Source: Planobispora rosea | GTDB lineage: Bacteria > Actinomycetota > Actinomycetes > Streptosporangiales > Streptosporangiaceae | Assembly (NCBI RefSeq): GCF_014648175.1 | Contig: NZ_BMQP01000005.1 | Location: 1 to 64,000 of the forward strand | Length of the DNA: 64,000 nucleotides | Direction of reading: 5' to 3' | Shown here: one piece after another, positions 1 to 9,120 of the stretch | How positions within the stretch are numbered: position 1 is the stretch's first letter | Layout of the letters: every line of letters begins with the position of its first letter | The notes under the pieces: generated by a model | Databases searched by the model: none | What the model was told of the DNA's origin: nothing | The model's input: the letters and a program-made list of their open reading frames with translations, nothing else | Position numbers and translations under genes: made by a program

Positions 1-597
1 GTAGTTGACCGAGTCGGTCAGGTCCCGCCAGGTGCCCGAGACGCCCTTGACGTCGGCCTGCCCACCGAGCTGGCCCTCGGTGCCGACCTCGCGGGCCACC
101 CGGGTGACCTCGTCGGCGAAGCTCGACAGCTGGTCCACCATCGTGTTGACGGTGTTCTTCAGCTCCAGGATCTCGCCGCGGGCGTCCACGGTGATCTTCT
201 GTGACAGGTCGCCCTTGGCCACCGCGGTGGTGACCTGGGCGATGCTGCGGACCTGGTCGGTGAGGTTGCCGGCCATGGCGTTGACCGAGTCGGTCAGGTC
301 CCGCCAGGTGCCCGAGACGCCCTTGACGTCGGCCTGGCCGCCCAGCCGGCCCTCGGTGCCGACCTCGCGCGCCACCCGGGTCACCTCGGAGGTGAACAGG
401 GAGAGCTGGTCCACCATGCCGTTGAACACGGTGGCGATCTCTCCCAGCAACCCGTCGGCGTCGCCGGGCAGGCGGGTGCCGAAGTCACCGTCCCTGACCG
501 CCGTCAGGCCCGCGAGCAGCAGGCGCAGCTCCGACTCGCCGGCCTCGACTCCGGTGCCGGAGGCGGAAGGCGACCCCTCGACGATCACGTCACTCAT
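1..597 (-). CDS. Multi-HAMP sensor histidine kinase, N-terminal part
   Basis: The first 199 codons of a gene that runs off the left edge. Residues about 70-105 and 162-197 are nearly identical (both carry [13 protein letters not shown], then [15 protein letters not shown]) with a period of 92 residues. This is the HAMP-repeat array of group III hybrid kinases (Nik1/Hik1-like), which are common in actinomycetes. The repeats relay a signal to a histidine kinase core, here outside the window. The N-terminus ([14 protein letters not shown]) has no signal peptide or membrane segment, so a cytosolic sensor is expected. The start is the ATG at 597. The fold is clear; the kinase core is inferred from the family. 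Confidence 0.8.
   Translation of the reverse strand, partial: MSDVIVEGSPSASGTGVEAGESELRLLLAGLTAVRDGDFGTRLPGDADGLLGEIATVFNGMVDQLSLFTSEVTRVAREVGTEGRLGGQADVKGVSGTWRDLTDSVNAMAGNLTDQVRSIAQVTTAVAKGDLSQKITVDARGEILELKNTVNTMVDQLSSFADEVTRVAREVGTEGQLGGQADVKGVSGTWRDLTDSVNY
5..420 (-). repeat. Two HAMP-unit copies, 276-bp period
   Basis: The stretch from 5 to about 140 recurs from 281 to about 416 with few changes. The first 52 bases are identical, then scattered differences follow. The offset of 276 bases equals 92 codons, so this is in-frame duplication of a HAMP unit, probably continuing left of the window. Confidence 0.8.
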
Positions 598-919
598 GTC
601 CACCCTCATCGCTCAGTCTCACCGATCAGGCCGGGCCCGCCGTCCGGGCACGCCACAAGGTGATCACAATAGTCCGAACGCCACACGAAAACGGCACATA
701 GATCGATCTCTAAACAAACCGGCGCTTGCCGGGAATCCGCGCACGAACATACTCGATCAGTACGGCGCCTCCGTCCGGCCCTCCCGGATCTCACCCACCG
801 GCACGGCCGCCGCCCCGGCGGCCGCTCACGATCCCGTCACCGGACATGTCAGTGTTTAGCACAAGATCATACCAGAAATGTCTTTCCTGTAACCGTCTTC
901 CGTTATCACCCTATATGCG
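598..919. other. Intergenic stretch without a convincing gene
   Basis: These 322 bases separate the HAMP kinase start from a doubtful small ORF. The part 640-740 is relatively AT-rich and should hold the kinase promoter on the minus strand, but I could not place convincing -35/-10 boxes. A strong hairpin lies at 804-824. The ORFs crossing here on either strand lack Shine-Dalgarno sites and actinobacterial codon bias. Confidence 0.5.
804..824 (-). terminator. Hairpin, candidate terminator
   Basis: Perfect 9-bp stem (CGGCCGCCG and CGGCGGCCG) with a CCC loop and no T-run. It lies about 95 bases past the stop of the minus-strand small ORF at 920-1078 and upstream of the HAMP kinase. Confidence 0.45.
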
Positions 920-1078
920 CTACAGAGTGTCGACACCCGCAGGACCGGCCGGGAAGCCCTCAGCCCGGGCGGCGCGGAGCACGCCCACGATTTCCCGCGC
1001 CGCGTCGGGGAAGGCGTAGCGCTTCGGCAGGTGGGCGCAGAGGATGTCGATATGAAGGGTTCGGTCAACTTTGATCAT
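920..1078 (-). CDS. Small hypothetical protein, 52 residues (doubtful)
   Basis: An ORF from the ATG at 1078 to the TAG at 920. The protein starts MIKVDRTLHIDILCAHLP, continues with a helix-like AAREIVGVLRAARAEG and ends GPAGVDTL. Codon use in its second half is GC-rich at third positions, as in real genes here. A TTGAAT box 17 bases from ATTATG overlaps the start, and I see no good Shine-Dalgarno site. It could be a short orphan gene or the remnant of a longer one. No family recognised. Confidence 0.3.
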   Translation of the reverse strand: MIKVDRTLHIDILCAHLPKRYAFPDAAREIVGVLRAARAEGFPAGPAGVDTL

Positions 1079-1183
1079 AATTGGTGACCTCAGGGGTCAT
1101 TCAACGGAGATGACGAGTCGATTACCACGTCGTTCAGGGTGTCCGATAGGGGTGGCACGCCGGGGAACGGTAGGTTGATCGCC

Positions 1184-2611
1184 GTGCCGTACACGAGCAT
1201 CAAAGTGTCCGGGGAGTCCCGTCCGCGCCTCGACGACGGTTTCGAGCGCATCCGCCGGGAGTTCAAGCTCCCGGAGGAGTTCCCCCGTGGCGTGATCGAC
1301 GAGGCCGAGTGGGTCGCCGAGGTACCCCGGCTGCCCGAGATCGACCGGACCGACCTCCCGCTCATCACCGTCGACCCGCCCGGTTCCATGGACCTGGACC
1401 AGGCCATGCACCTGGAGACACGGTCCGGCGGCTACCGCGTGTGGTACGCCATCGCCGACGTCGGGGCGTTCGTCCGGCCGGACGGGGCCATCGACCGCGA
1501 GGCGCGCAGCCGGGGCGAGACCGTCTATCTGCCCGACGGGCGGATCCCGCTGCACCCGCCGGTCCTGTCGGAGGGGGCGGCCAGCCTGCTGCCCGGGGTG
1601 ACCCGGCCGGCCGTCCTGTGGTGCGTGGACCTGGACGCCGACGGCCGGACCGTGGGCGCCGACGTGACGCGGGCGCTGGTGCGCAGCCGCGAGCGGCTCG
1701 ACTACGACTACGTCCAGACAGCCGTCGACACCGGGACTGCGGACGGCACGGTGCGGCTGCTGGCCGAGATCGGCAGGCTCCGCCTGGCGCTGGAACGGGA
1801 CCGGGGCGGGGTCTCGCTACCCACCCCCGAGCGCGAGGTGGTCCCCGACGGGGACGGCTACCGCGTGGTGGTGCGGGTCCCGCTGGAGGCCGAGGAGTGG
1901 AACGCGCAGATCTCCCTGCTGACCGGCATGGCCGCCGCCTCGATGATGCTCGACGCCGAGATCGGCCTGCTGCGGGTGCTGCCGCCCGCCCCCGCCGACG
2001 AGGTCGCCCAGGTCCGGCGGATGGCCGCCGCCCTGGACGTCCCCTGGCCGGCCGACGCCTCCTACGGGGAGGTCGTGCACGGCCTCGATCCGAAGGTTCC
2101 CGGGCACGCCGCGTTCCTCCAGGAGTCGGCGGTGCTGCTGCGCGGGGCCGACTACGTGGCCTTCAACGGCGAGCCTCCGGCCGAGGCCGCCCACGCCGCG
2201 GTGGCGGCGCCGTACGCGCACGTGACCGCCCCGCTGCGCCGGCTGGCCGACCGCTACGCCACGGAGATCTGCCTGGCGATCGCCGCCGGGGAGCCCGTGC
2301 CCGAGGAGATCCAGCGGGTCATGGTCGAGGTGCCGGAGGCCATGCGCGCCAGCGGGCGGCGCGCGGGCGCGGCGGAGCGGGCGTGCGTGGACCTGGTGGA
2401 GGCGTTCGTGCTGCGCGAGCGGGTGGGTCAGACGTTCGACGCGGTGGTGATCGACGTGGACGGGGAGCGGCCTGGCGGCCGGGTGCAGGTCGACGACCCC
2501 CCGGTGGTGGCCCGCTGCGACGGCGAGAAGCTCCCGCTGGGAGAGACGGTGCGGGTACGGCTGACACGCGCCGATCCGGCCACCCGGGAAGTGCGCTTCA
2601 CCCTCGCCTGA
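1184..2611 (+). CDS. RNB-domain ribonuclease (RNase II/R family)
   Basis: A 475-residue protein. The RNB signature DPPGSMDLDQA lies at about residues 64-74, with the acidic residues that bind the catalytic magnesium. Further RNB blocks follow (WYAIADVGAFV, then YLPDGRIPLHPPVLSEG). The family degrades single-stranded RNA 3' to 5' in the cytosol. It is shorter than RNase R and lacks clear N-terminal cold-shock domains, as in the actinobacterial short form. The GTG at 1184 is preferred because conserved-looking sequence starts there; a TTG at 1175 and a GTG at 1139 are in-frame alternatives. It is convergent with helY. Confidence 0.88.
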   Translation: MPYTSIKVSGESRPRLDDGFERIRREFKLPEEFPRGVIDEAEWVAEVPRLPEIDRTDLPLITVDPPGSMDLDQAMHLETRSGGYRVWYAIADVGAFVRPDGAIDREARSRGETVYLPDGRIPLHPPVLSEGAASLLPGVTRPAVLWCVDLDADGRTVGADVTRALVRSRERLDYDYVQTAVDTGTADGTVRLLAEIGRLRLALERDRGGVSLPTPEREVVPDGDGYRVVVRVPLEAEEWNAQISLLTGMAAASMMLDAEIGLLRVLPPAPADEVAQVRRMAAALDVPWPADASYGEVVHGLDPKVPGHAAFLQESAVLLRGADYVAFNGEPPAEAAHAAVAAPYAHVTAPLRRLADRYATEICLAIAAGEPVPEEIQRVMVEVPEAMRASGRRAGAAERACVDLVEAFVLRERVGQTFDAVVIDVDGERPGGRVQVDDPPVVARCDGEKLPLGETVRVRLTRADPATREVRFTLA

Positions 2612-2694
2612 TCACGTCCTCCGGCTCCTGCCGGCGGTCGCGTGCCCCCGGCCTCGCCGTCCGGTCGGATACGCCCCGGCCCTTCCGGCCGACG

Positions 2695-2731
2695 GACGAG
2701 GCCGCGCCCGGATTCCGGACGCGGCCTCGTC
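2695..2731. terminator. Bidirectional hairpin between rnb-type gene and helY
   Basis: Perfect 12-bp stem: GACGAGGCCGCG at 2695-2706 pairs with CGCGGCCTCGTC at 2720-2731 across a 13-base loop. There is no T-run, as is usual in high-GC actinomycetes. It sits in the 325-base gap between two convergent genes; I see nothing else in that gap. Confidence 0.6.
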
Positions 2732-2936
2732 AGCGGGGCGGGAACCTTGCCGGGGTGCTCCTTTCCGGACGGATCGGATGGGGACGGACTTCGTCGGGAC
2801 GACCCGGTGGAGGCGGATCTTCTGGGTGTGGGCTCCAGCGGTTCGTGACAGGGAGGATTTCCGCCGGCACCCCGCGGGAAACAGACGCCGCGGTTACGTT
2901 CCGCGCACCCTCCGTCACACTGCCTTGACCTGACGG

Positions 2937-5663
2937 TCAGCTTACCGACGAGTAGGCCACCACCCCGCGCCTGAGCGCGTCCATCGCCTTGCCCGCGCTC
3001 TGCCTGACCTTGCTGTCGCGCGGCGAGGCGTCGGAGATCTGGCCGAGCAGGTCGAGCAGCTGCTTGACCCAGCGCACGAAGTCACCGGCGGCCAGCTCCG
3101 AACCGTTCACCCCGTCGCTGAGCACGGCGTCCAGGCTGTGGCCCTTGGCCCAGCGGAAGGCCGCCCAGGCGAAGCCGGCGTCGGGCTCCCGGGTGAAGGA
3201 CAACCCGTGGTCGCTCTCGATCGCCTCCAGGTCGGCCCAGAGCCGGACCATGGCCGCCAGCGCCTGCTGCGCACCGCCCGCGGGGATGCGGGGCTGGCGG
3301 GCCTCATCGCCCTGCCGGGACTCGAAGATCAGCGAGGACACGCACGCGGCCAGCTCGGCCGGGTCGAGATCGTTCCAGAGCCCGGCGCGCAGGCACTCGG
3401 CGGTGAGCAGGTCCAGCTCGGTATAGAGCTGGGCCAGCCGGCGGCCCTCGGCGGTGACGGTCTCGCCGTCGAGGTAGCCGAGCCGGTCGAGCACCCCGCA
3501 GACCTTGTCGAAGGTGCGGGCGATGACGTGGGAGCGGCCCTCGACCCTGCGGCGCAGCCCCTCGGTCTCGCGCAGCAGCTTGTAGTAGCGTTCGGCCCAG
3601 CGGGCGTGGTCCTCCCGCTCGTCGCAGCCGTGGCAGGGGTGCTGGCGGATCTCCCTGCGCAGGCGCAGGATCTCCTCGTCCTCGGCCGCGTGGTCGCGGG
3701 CCCGCTCGGGTCTGCCGAAATCACGGTCGCCGATCTTGGCGTGCATGGACGAGACCAGGTTGGCCCGCTCCTTGGGAGAGCGGGCGTTGAAGTGCTTGGG
3801 GATGCGCAGGTGCTCGACCGGCTCCACCGGGACCGGGAAGTCGGCCGGCGACAACTTCTTGACCTGCTTGCCGATGGTCAGCACCAGCGGGGACGGACCC
3901 TCCCCGCGGGAGTTCAGGCCCGGGTCCAGCACGACCGCCAGGCCGGCCCGGCGGCCGCCGGGGACGCGGATGATGTCGCCCGGCCGCAGCGCCTCCAGCG
4001 AGCGCAGCGCCTGGAGCCTGCGCGCCGCACCGCGCTGGCGCGACAGCTCGGACTCACGGTCCGACAGCGTCCTGCGCATCGCGGCGTACTCGGAGAAGTC
4101 GCCCAGGTGGCAGGTCATCGCCTCGCGGTAGCCCGTCAGCGCCTCCTCGTGACGGCGCAGCTGCTTGGCGATGCCGACCACCGCCCGGTCCGCCTGGAAC
4201 TGCGCGAAGGAGGACTCCAGCAGGGTCCTGGCCCGTTCCCTGCCGACCTGGCCGACGAGGTTGACGGCCATGTTGTAGGAGGGGCGGAAGCTGGAACGCA
4301 GCGGGTAGGTGCGGGTGCTGGCCAGGCCCGCGACGTGCAGCGGGTCCGTCCCCGGCTGCCACAGCACCACCGCGTGGCCCTCGACGTCGATGCCGCGGCG
4401 CCCGGCCCGGCCGGTGAGCTGGGTGTATTCGCCGGGAGTGAGGTCGGCGTGGGTCTCGCCGTTCCACTTGTCGAGCTTCTCGATCACCACGGAGCGGGCG
4501 GGCATGTTGATGCCCAGCGCGAGGGTCTCGGTGGCGAACACGGCCTTGACCAGGCCGCGGGTGAACAGTTCCTCGACGACCTCCTTGAAGGTCGGCAGCA
4601 TGCCCGCGTGGTGGGCGGCCAGGCCGCGCTCCAGGCAGTCGCGCCATTCGAGGTAGCCGAGCACGGCCAGGTCCTCGTCCGGCAGGTGCGCGGTGCGCTC
4701 GTCCACGATCTGCCGGATCTCGTGGCGCTCGGCGTCGGTGGTGAGCCGGATCCCGGCGTACAGGCACTGGGTGACGGCGGCGTCGCAGCCGGCCCGGGAG
4801 AAGATGAAGGTGATCGCGGGCAGCAGTCCGTTGGCGTCGAGCCGCTCGATGACCTCGGCCCGGTTGGACGGCCCGGGCCTGCGCGGGCGCGCGTAGCCCC
4901 GGCGGCCCCGGCCGGCCAGCCGTTCCTCGTCGCGGGCCAGCCGCATCACGGTGGGGTTGATCACCGGCCTGCCGCCCTCCTCCTCGGCCAGGAAGAGGTC
5001 GTAGAGGCGGTGGCCGACGAGCATGTGCTGCCAGAGCGGGACCGGGCGGTGCTCGTCGACGATGACCGAGGTGTCGCCGCGGACGGTGCCGAGCCACTCG
5101 CCGAACTCCTCGGCGTTGCTGACCGTGGCCGAGAGCGCGACCAGGCGGACCGACTCGGGAAGGTGGATGATCACCTCTTCCCAGACGGCGCCGCGGAACC
5201 GGTCGGCCAGATAGTGGACCTCGTCCATGACCACGAAGCCGAGCCCGGCCAGGGTGCCCGACCCGGCGTACAACATGTTGCGCAGCACCTCGGTCGTCAT
5301 GACGACGATCGGCGCCTCGCCGTTGACGCTGTTGTCACCGGTGAGCAGGCCGACCTTGCCGGCGCCGTACCGCTTGACCAGGTCGTTGTACTTCTGGTTG
5401 GAGAGCGCCTTGATCGGGGTGGTGTAGAAGCACTTGCGGCCCTCCTCCAGCGCCAGGTGGACGGCGAACTCGCCCACGACGGTCTTGCCCGATCCGGTGG
5501 GGGCGGCCACGAGGACCCCGTCGCCCGCCTCCAGCGCCCGGCAGGCGTCGATCTGGAAGTCGTCCAGTTCGAAGTCGTACAGAGCCCGGAACGAGGTCAG
5601 CGCCGGCCCGCTCTCGGCCTGGCTCTGACGGAAGGCGGCGTAGCGTTCCGCAGGCGTCGTCAT
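2937..5663 (-). CDS. helY: Ski2/Mtr4-like DEAD/DEAH-box RNA helicase HelY
   Basis: A 908-residue superfamily 2 helicase. Walker A APTGSGKT is at residues 54-61, the DEVH box at 147-150, motif III is SAT, and the second RecA domain carries QLTGRAGRRG. The C-terminal half has the DSHCT-type helical region of the Ski2/Mtr4 group. These enzymes unwind RNA with ATP in RNA processing or decay. It is the last gene of the minus-strand pafB-pafC-tatA-tatC-lipid kinase run, the conserved actinobacterial position of helY. The gap to the lipid kinase is 93 bases, so it may also have its own promoter. A long plus-strand ORF over it is an antisense shadow. Confidence 0.92.
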   Translation of the reverse strand: MTTPAERYAAFRQSQAESGPALTSFRALYDFELDDFQIDACRALEAGDGVLVAAPTGSGKTVVGEFAVHLALEEGRKCFYTTPIKALSNQKYNDLVKRYGAGKVGLLTGDNSVNGEAPIVVMTTEVLRNMLYAGSGTLAGLGFVVMDEVHYLADRFRGAVWEEVIIHLPESVRLVALSATVSNAEEFGEWLGTVRGDTSVIVDEHRPVPLWQHMLVGHRLYDLFLAEEEGGRPVINPTVMRLARDEERLAGRGRRGYARPRRPGPSNRAEVIERLDANGLLPAITFIFSRAGCDAAVTQCLYAGIRLTTDAERHEIRQIVDERTAHLPDEDLAVLGYLEWRDCLERGLAAHHAGMLPTFKEVVEELFTRGLVKAVFATETLALGINMPARSVVIEKLDKWNGETHADLTPGEYTQLTGRAGRRGIDVEGHAVVLWQPGTDPLHVAGLASTRTYPLRSSFRPSYNMAVNLVGQVGRERARTLLESSFAQFQADRAVVGIAKQLRRHEEALTGYREAMTCHLGDFSEYAAMRRTLSDRESELSRQRGAARRLQALRSLEALRPGDIIRVPGGRRAGLAVVLDPGLNSRGEGPSPLVLTIGKQVKKLSPADFPVPVEPVEHLRIPKHFNARSPKERANLVSSMHAKIGDRDFGRPERARDHAAEDEEILRLRREIRQHPCHGCDEREDHARWAERYYKLLRETEGLRRRVEGRSHVIARTFDKVCGVLDRLGYLDGETVTAEGRRLAQLYTELDLLTAECLRAGLWNDLDPAELAACVSSLIFESRQGDEARQPRIPAGGAQQALAAMVRLWADLEAIESDHGLSFTREPDAGFAWAAFRWAKGHSLDAVLSDGVNGSELAAGDFVRWVKQLLDLLGQISDASPRDSKVRQSAGKAMDALRRGVVAYSSVS

Positions 5664-5756
5664 AGCTTCAGCCTACCGATATCGCAATTCCGGTCCGTCC
5701 GGCGCGTACTCGACCCACCGGACGGCCGCCTGCGGCGACGGGAGCGGCCGGGGCCG

Positions 5757-6629
5757 TCAGCTCAGAACGCGCAGCGCTCCGGGGACGGCCTCGCAGGCGA
5801 GGGGGGTCGGGCCGATGCGCTCGCCGTCGGCGTAGGCGATCACGTCCGGCGCCTCCAGCGTCACCTTCCTGGCCCGCCGCATGGTGACCAGGGGGTGGCC
5901 GGCGTGGGTGCCTCGGTAGACCCGGGGGAAGGCCCGCAGGAAGCGGCTCCGGGGACCGGCGTCGATGATCGTCACGTCCAGCAGGCCGTCGTCGGGCAGC
6001 GCGCCCGGGCAGACGCGCATCCCCGCGCCGTAGGAACGGGTGTTGCCGACCGCGACGAGCACGGCCTCGCGCTCGATCACCTCCCCGTCGAGATCGATCC
6101 GGAAGGGGATCGGAGCGAAGCTCCGCAGCTCCTGCGCCATCGCGACCAGGTACTTCGCCATGCCGGGCGGCCAGGACAGCCGGTTGGCCCGCTCGTTGAC
6201 CCGGGAGTCGAAGCCGCAGCACAACACGCTGGCGAACCACTCGTCCTCGCCGATCCGCGCGGCGTCGACCGTACGGCACCGGCCCCGCGCGACCACGTCG
6301 GCGGCGGCCAGGGCGTTCTTCGGCAGGCCGAGGGCGGTGGCGATGTCGTTGCCGGTCCCGGCCGGGATGATGCCCAGCGGCACCTCGGTCCCGGCCACGG
6401 CCTGGACGGCGAGGTGGACCAGGCCGTCCCCGCCGAAGGCCACCAGCGCGTCGGGGCCCTCGGCGACGGCGGTGCAGGCGCGCTCCAGGGCGTCTTCGGC
6501 GGACTCCCCGAGGATCACCGAGACTTCGGCGCCACCCCGCCGGAGCCGTTCCAGAACCGGGGCGAGCAGACCGCGCGAGCGGCCGCCGCGGGCGGCGGGA
6601 TTGACGAGGACGGCGATCTCTCCGAACAC
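5757..6629 (-). CDS. Diacylglycerol kinase-type lipid kinase (YegS/DagK family)
   Basis: A 290-residue protein with the lipid-kinase catalytic fold: VLVNPAARGG at 7-16, the nucleotide loop FGGDG at 65-69 and the GTGND motif at 91-95. The family phosphorylates diacylglycerol or related lipids with ATP, returning diacylglycerol to phospholipid synthesis at the membrane. The start is GTG at 6629, 17 bases after the tatC stop, so it is co-transcribed with tatC. The C-terminal half is the beta-sandwich that shapes the lipid site. The exact lipid (diacylglycerol, sphingosine-like or isoprenoid) cannot be told from sequence. Confidence 0.85.
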   Translation of the reverse strand: MFGEIAVLVNPAARGGRSRGLLAPVLERLRRGGAEVSVILGESAEDALERACTAVAEGPDALVAFGGDGLVHLAVQAVAGTEVPLGIIPAGTGNDIATALGLPKNALAAADVVARGRCRTVDAARIGEDEWFASVLCCGFDSRVNERANRLSWPPGMAKYLVAMAQELRSFAPIPFRIDLDGEVIEREAVLVAVGNTRSYGAGMRVCPGALPDDGLLDVTIIDAGPRSRFLRAFPRVYRGTHAGHPLVTMRRARKVTLEAPDVIAYADGERIGPTPLACEAVPGALRVLS

Positions 6630-6646
6630 AAACCGGAACTTATCGC

Positions 6647-7561
6647 CTATCTAGCCCGATCAGTATCGGTCGTATTCAAATCGAGAGCAGAGTCGTCATC
6701 CTGAAGGCCGTCGCCGTCCGGGATCTCGGAGGCCTCGTCATCGGACAGGTGAGAGAAGTCCTCATCCTTGTGGCGCCTGTCCCGCAAGTACATGATCCCC
6801 TCGGCGAGGGCGAACAGGACCACCATCGGCAGCGCCAGCGCCAGCATCGAGAACGGGTCGGTGCTCGGGGTGGCGATCGCGGCGAACAGGAACATGATGA
6901 AGATGACCATGCGCCGGTGCTTGGCCACCGTGGCGTGCGACAGCACACCGATGACGTTGAGGAACACCATCAGCAGGGGCATCTCGAAGGAGATGCCGAA
7001 GATGACGAGCATGATCAGCGCGTAGCTGAGGTAGTCGTCCATCTCCAGCAGCGGCACGGCGTTGCCCGGCGCGAAGCCGAGCAGGATCGCCAGCCCCTTG
7101 TCCATGACGAAGTAGGCCAGCGCCGTACCCGCCAGGAACAGCGGGATGGCCATGCCGAGGAAGATGATCGAGTAGCGCTTCTCGTTGCGGTAGAGGCCGG
7201 GCGTCACGAAGGCCCAGATCTGGTAGAGCCAGAGCGGCGAGGACGCCACCAGCGCGAACATCGCCGCGACCTTCAGGTTGACGAGGAACGCCTCGAAGAC
7301 GCCGCGGATGGCGAACGTGCACTCACCCTCCCGGAGGACCTGCGAGGCCTCCAGGCTGCAGTAGGGCGCGGTGATGAAATCCCAGATCGGATCGAAGAAG
7401 ATGAACCCGACGACGATGCCGGCCACCAGTCCCAGCAGGGAGACGACGATCCGGTTGCGCAGCTCACGGAGGTGCTCCATGAGCGGCATGCGTCCCTCGG
7501 CCGCGTCCTCGGGCGACACGGACCCGTTACGGCCCGGCTTGGGCCATTTCAGCAGCGCCAT
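6647..7561 (-). CDS. tatC: Twin-arginine translocase subunit TatC
   Basis: A 304-residue membrane protein with six predicted helices. MPLMEHLRELRNRI near the N-terminus is the conserved TatC cytosolic start. TatC is the receptor that binds the twin-arginine signal peptide and recruits TatA to move folded proteins across the membrane. The C-terminal tail after about residue 245 is acidic and probably disordered, longer than in E. coli TatC. It follows tatA by 50 bases on the same strand, the conserved actinobacterial order. No tatB is seen nearby. Confidence 0.95.
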   Translation of the reverse strand: MALLKWPKPGRNGSVSPEDAAEGRMPLMEHLRELRNRIVVSLLGLVAGIVVGFIFFDPIWDFITAPYCSLEASQVLREGECTFAIRGVFEAFLVNLKVAAMFALVASSPLWLYQIWAFVTPGLYRNEKRYSIIFLGMAIPLFLAGTALAYFVMDKGLAILLGFAPGNAVPLLEMDDYLSYALIMLVIFGISFEMPLLMVFLNVIGVLSHATVAKHRRMVIFIMFLFAAIATPSTDPFSMLALALPMVVLFALAEGIMYLRDRRHKDEDFSHLSDDEASEIPDGDGLQDDDSALDLNTTDTDRAR

Positions 7562-7611
7562 TCGCGAATCCCGGTCCGAGGAGTGAAATGATCAGGTTAT
7601 GCCCGCACAGC

Positions 7612-7941
7612 CTACTGCTGCTTCTGGGCACTCGCCTGGGCGCGCAGCTTGGCGGCCTGCTCCTCGAGGACCCGGGCCTGCTCCTCGGCGGACGGCTCGG
7701 CGGCCGGAGCGGGAGCCGGAGGGGTGATCGGCTGCGGGGCCGGGGTCACCGGCTGGGCCTGCACGACGGCGGCGGTGGCGGTCGTGGGCTCATCGTCGTC
7801 ACGGAGCTTGGAGGTCTCCGCCTTGAAGATGCGCAGCGACCGGCCGAGTCCGCGAGCGGCCTCCGGCAGCTTCTTGGCGCCGAACAACAGCACCAGGATG
7901 ATCCCGATGATGATCAGCTCGGTGGGACCAGGCATAGTCAT
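7612..7941 (-). CDS. tatA: Twin-arginine translocase subunit TatA
   Basis: A 109-residue protein with one N-terminal transmembrane helix ([16 protein letters not shown]), the hinge and amphipathic helix [18 protein letters not shown], and a long Ala/Pro/Gln-rich cytosolic tail. TatA oligomers form the passage for folded Tat substrates. The ATG at 7941 is used; a second ATG two codons later would also fit. It is first of the tatA-tatC pair. The 219-base gap to pafC contains a 16-bp palindrome and probably its promoter. Confidence 0.93.
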   Translation of the reverse strand: MTMPGPTELIIIGIILVLLFGAKKLPEAARGLGRSLRIFKAETSKLRDDDEPTTATAAVVQAQPVTPAPQPITPPAPAPAAEPSAEEQARVLEEQAAKLRAQASAQKQQ

Positions 7942-8082
7942 GACACACCCTTAACCAGACGACATGCAATCTCAGTGCCGATCGTACGCTGCCGTGGACG
8001 CACTCTCATCCCTTCAGCGCCCGAATCATCCTTTTACTGGCAACGAATCCTGTCCGTATGGACTCCGGAAACCGCCGGTAAA

Positions 8083-8098
8083 GATCCCGTACGGGATC
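8083..8098. promoter_or_regulatory. 16-bp perfect palindrome upstream of tatA
   Basis: GATCCCGTACGGGATC with no loop, in the 219-base gap between pafC and tatA. A palindrome without spacer suits a dimeric DNA-binding protein better than a terminator. Its role is not known. Confidence 0.35.
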
Positions 8099-8160
8099 AG
8101 GCCACCGGCCCGCAACGCCGCGCCGGGACGGGACGGCCCGCGAAGTCCGGCGAGACCGGT

Positions 8161-9120
8161 TCAGGCGACCGATTCGTAACGGCTCAGCGCCGCCGCCGCG
8201 GCCTCCCGCACCGCCCCGGCCAGCGAGGAGGGCGAGACGACCCTGCCGGTGTCGCCCAGGCGCAGCGCCAGCCGGAGCAGCCAGCCCTGGTCGCGGGCGC
8301 GCAGCGCCACCCGCAGGCGGCCCTCGCCGAGTTCCTCGACGCTCTCGCACGGGTAGTACTCCGCCACCCAGCGGCCCGCCGGGGTCAGCTCCAGCTCCAC
8401 CAGCTCGTCGGTGGGCGAGGGGCGGAACACCCCGGGCGTCACCTCGTCGGGCACCGCGTCCTCCGGCGGGGCCGCGGCCACGTCGAGGACCTCCACCGAG
8501 AGCATGCGGTCCAGCCGGAACAGGCGCACCGCCTCGGCCCGGTAGCACCAGCCCGACAGGTAGGAGCGGCCGTCCACCACGACCAGCCGCATCGGGTCGA
8601 CCTCGCGCGGCGTGATCTCGTCGCGGCCCGGCACGTAGTAGCGCAGCGACAACCGCCTGGCGCGCCGCAGCGCCTCGTTGACGACGGGCAGCGCGTCCAA
8701 GGCGGCGCCGTCCACCTCGACGGCGACCTGGCTGCTGACGGTGGCCGCGCCCTCCCCCGCGGCCTGCTCGAACTTGGCGATCACCCGCGAGAGGGCGTCC
8801 CGCTCCCCGAACTCCGGCATCTCGGACAACATCCGCAGCGCCACCAGCAACGCGCTCGCCTCGTCCACCCCCAGACGGAGCGGCCGGGCGATCGTGTCGG
8901 CGTTGTCGATGACGATCTCGCCGCCGTCCCAGGAGACGTCGATCAGGTCACCCGGGGTGTGACCGGGCAGCCCGCACATCCACACCAGCTGCAGGTCGTC
9001 GATGAGCTGCTTCTCGGTCAGCCCGAAGATCTTCGCGACCTCGGGCACCTGCGCCCCCGGATGGGACATCAGATAGGGCACCAGGGCCAGCAGCCTCGGC
9101 AACCGGTCGGCCGTGCTCAT
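8161..9120 (-). CDS. pafC: WYL-domain transcriptional regulator PafC
   Basis: A 319-residue protein with an N-terminal helix-turn-helix (PRLLALVPYLMSHPG..., EVAKIFGLTEKQLIDDL), a central WYL domain containing RSYLSGWCYR, and the C-terminal WCX extension. In mycobacteria PafC works with PafB as the PafBC activator, which turns on DNA-repair genes after damage independently of LexA. The WYL domain is thought to sense a nucleic-acid ligand. It lies downstream of pafB, separated by 129 bases of repeat-containing DNA. The ATG at 9120 sits inside one repeat copy. Confidence 0.9.
   Translation of the reverse strand: MSTADRLPRLLALVPYLMSHPGAQVPEVAKIFGLTEKQLIDDLQLVWMCGLPGHTPGDLIDVSWDGGEIVIDNADTIARPLRLGVDEASALLVALRMLSEMPEFGERDALSRVIAKFEQAAGEGAATVSSQVAVEVDGAALDALPVVNEALRRARRLSLRYYVPGRDEITPREVDPMRLVVVDGRSYLSGWCYRAEAVRLFRLDRMLSVEVLDVAAAPPEDAVPDEVTPGVFRPSPTDELVELELTPAGRWVAEYYPCESVEELGEGRLRVALRARDQGWLLRLALRLGDTGRVVSPSSLAGAVREAAAAALSRYESVA

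Noticed and set aside
3138..6704. A 1188-codon plus-strand ORF
   Set aside because: It is antisense to helY and the lipid kinase, which have full family motifs. Its protein is Gly/Ala/Arg/Asp-rich without domains, the usual by-product of GC-rich third positions.
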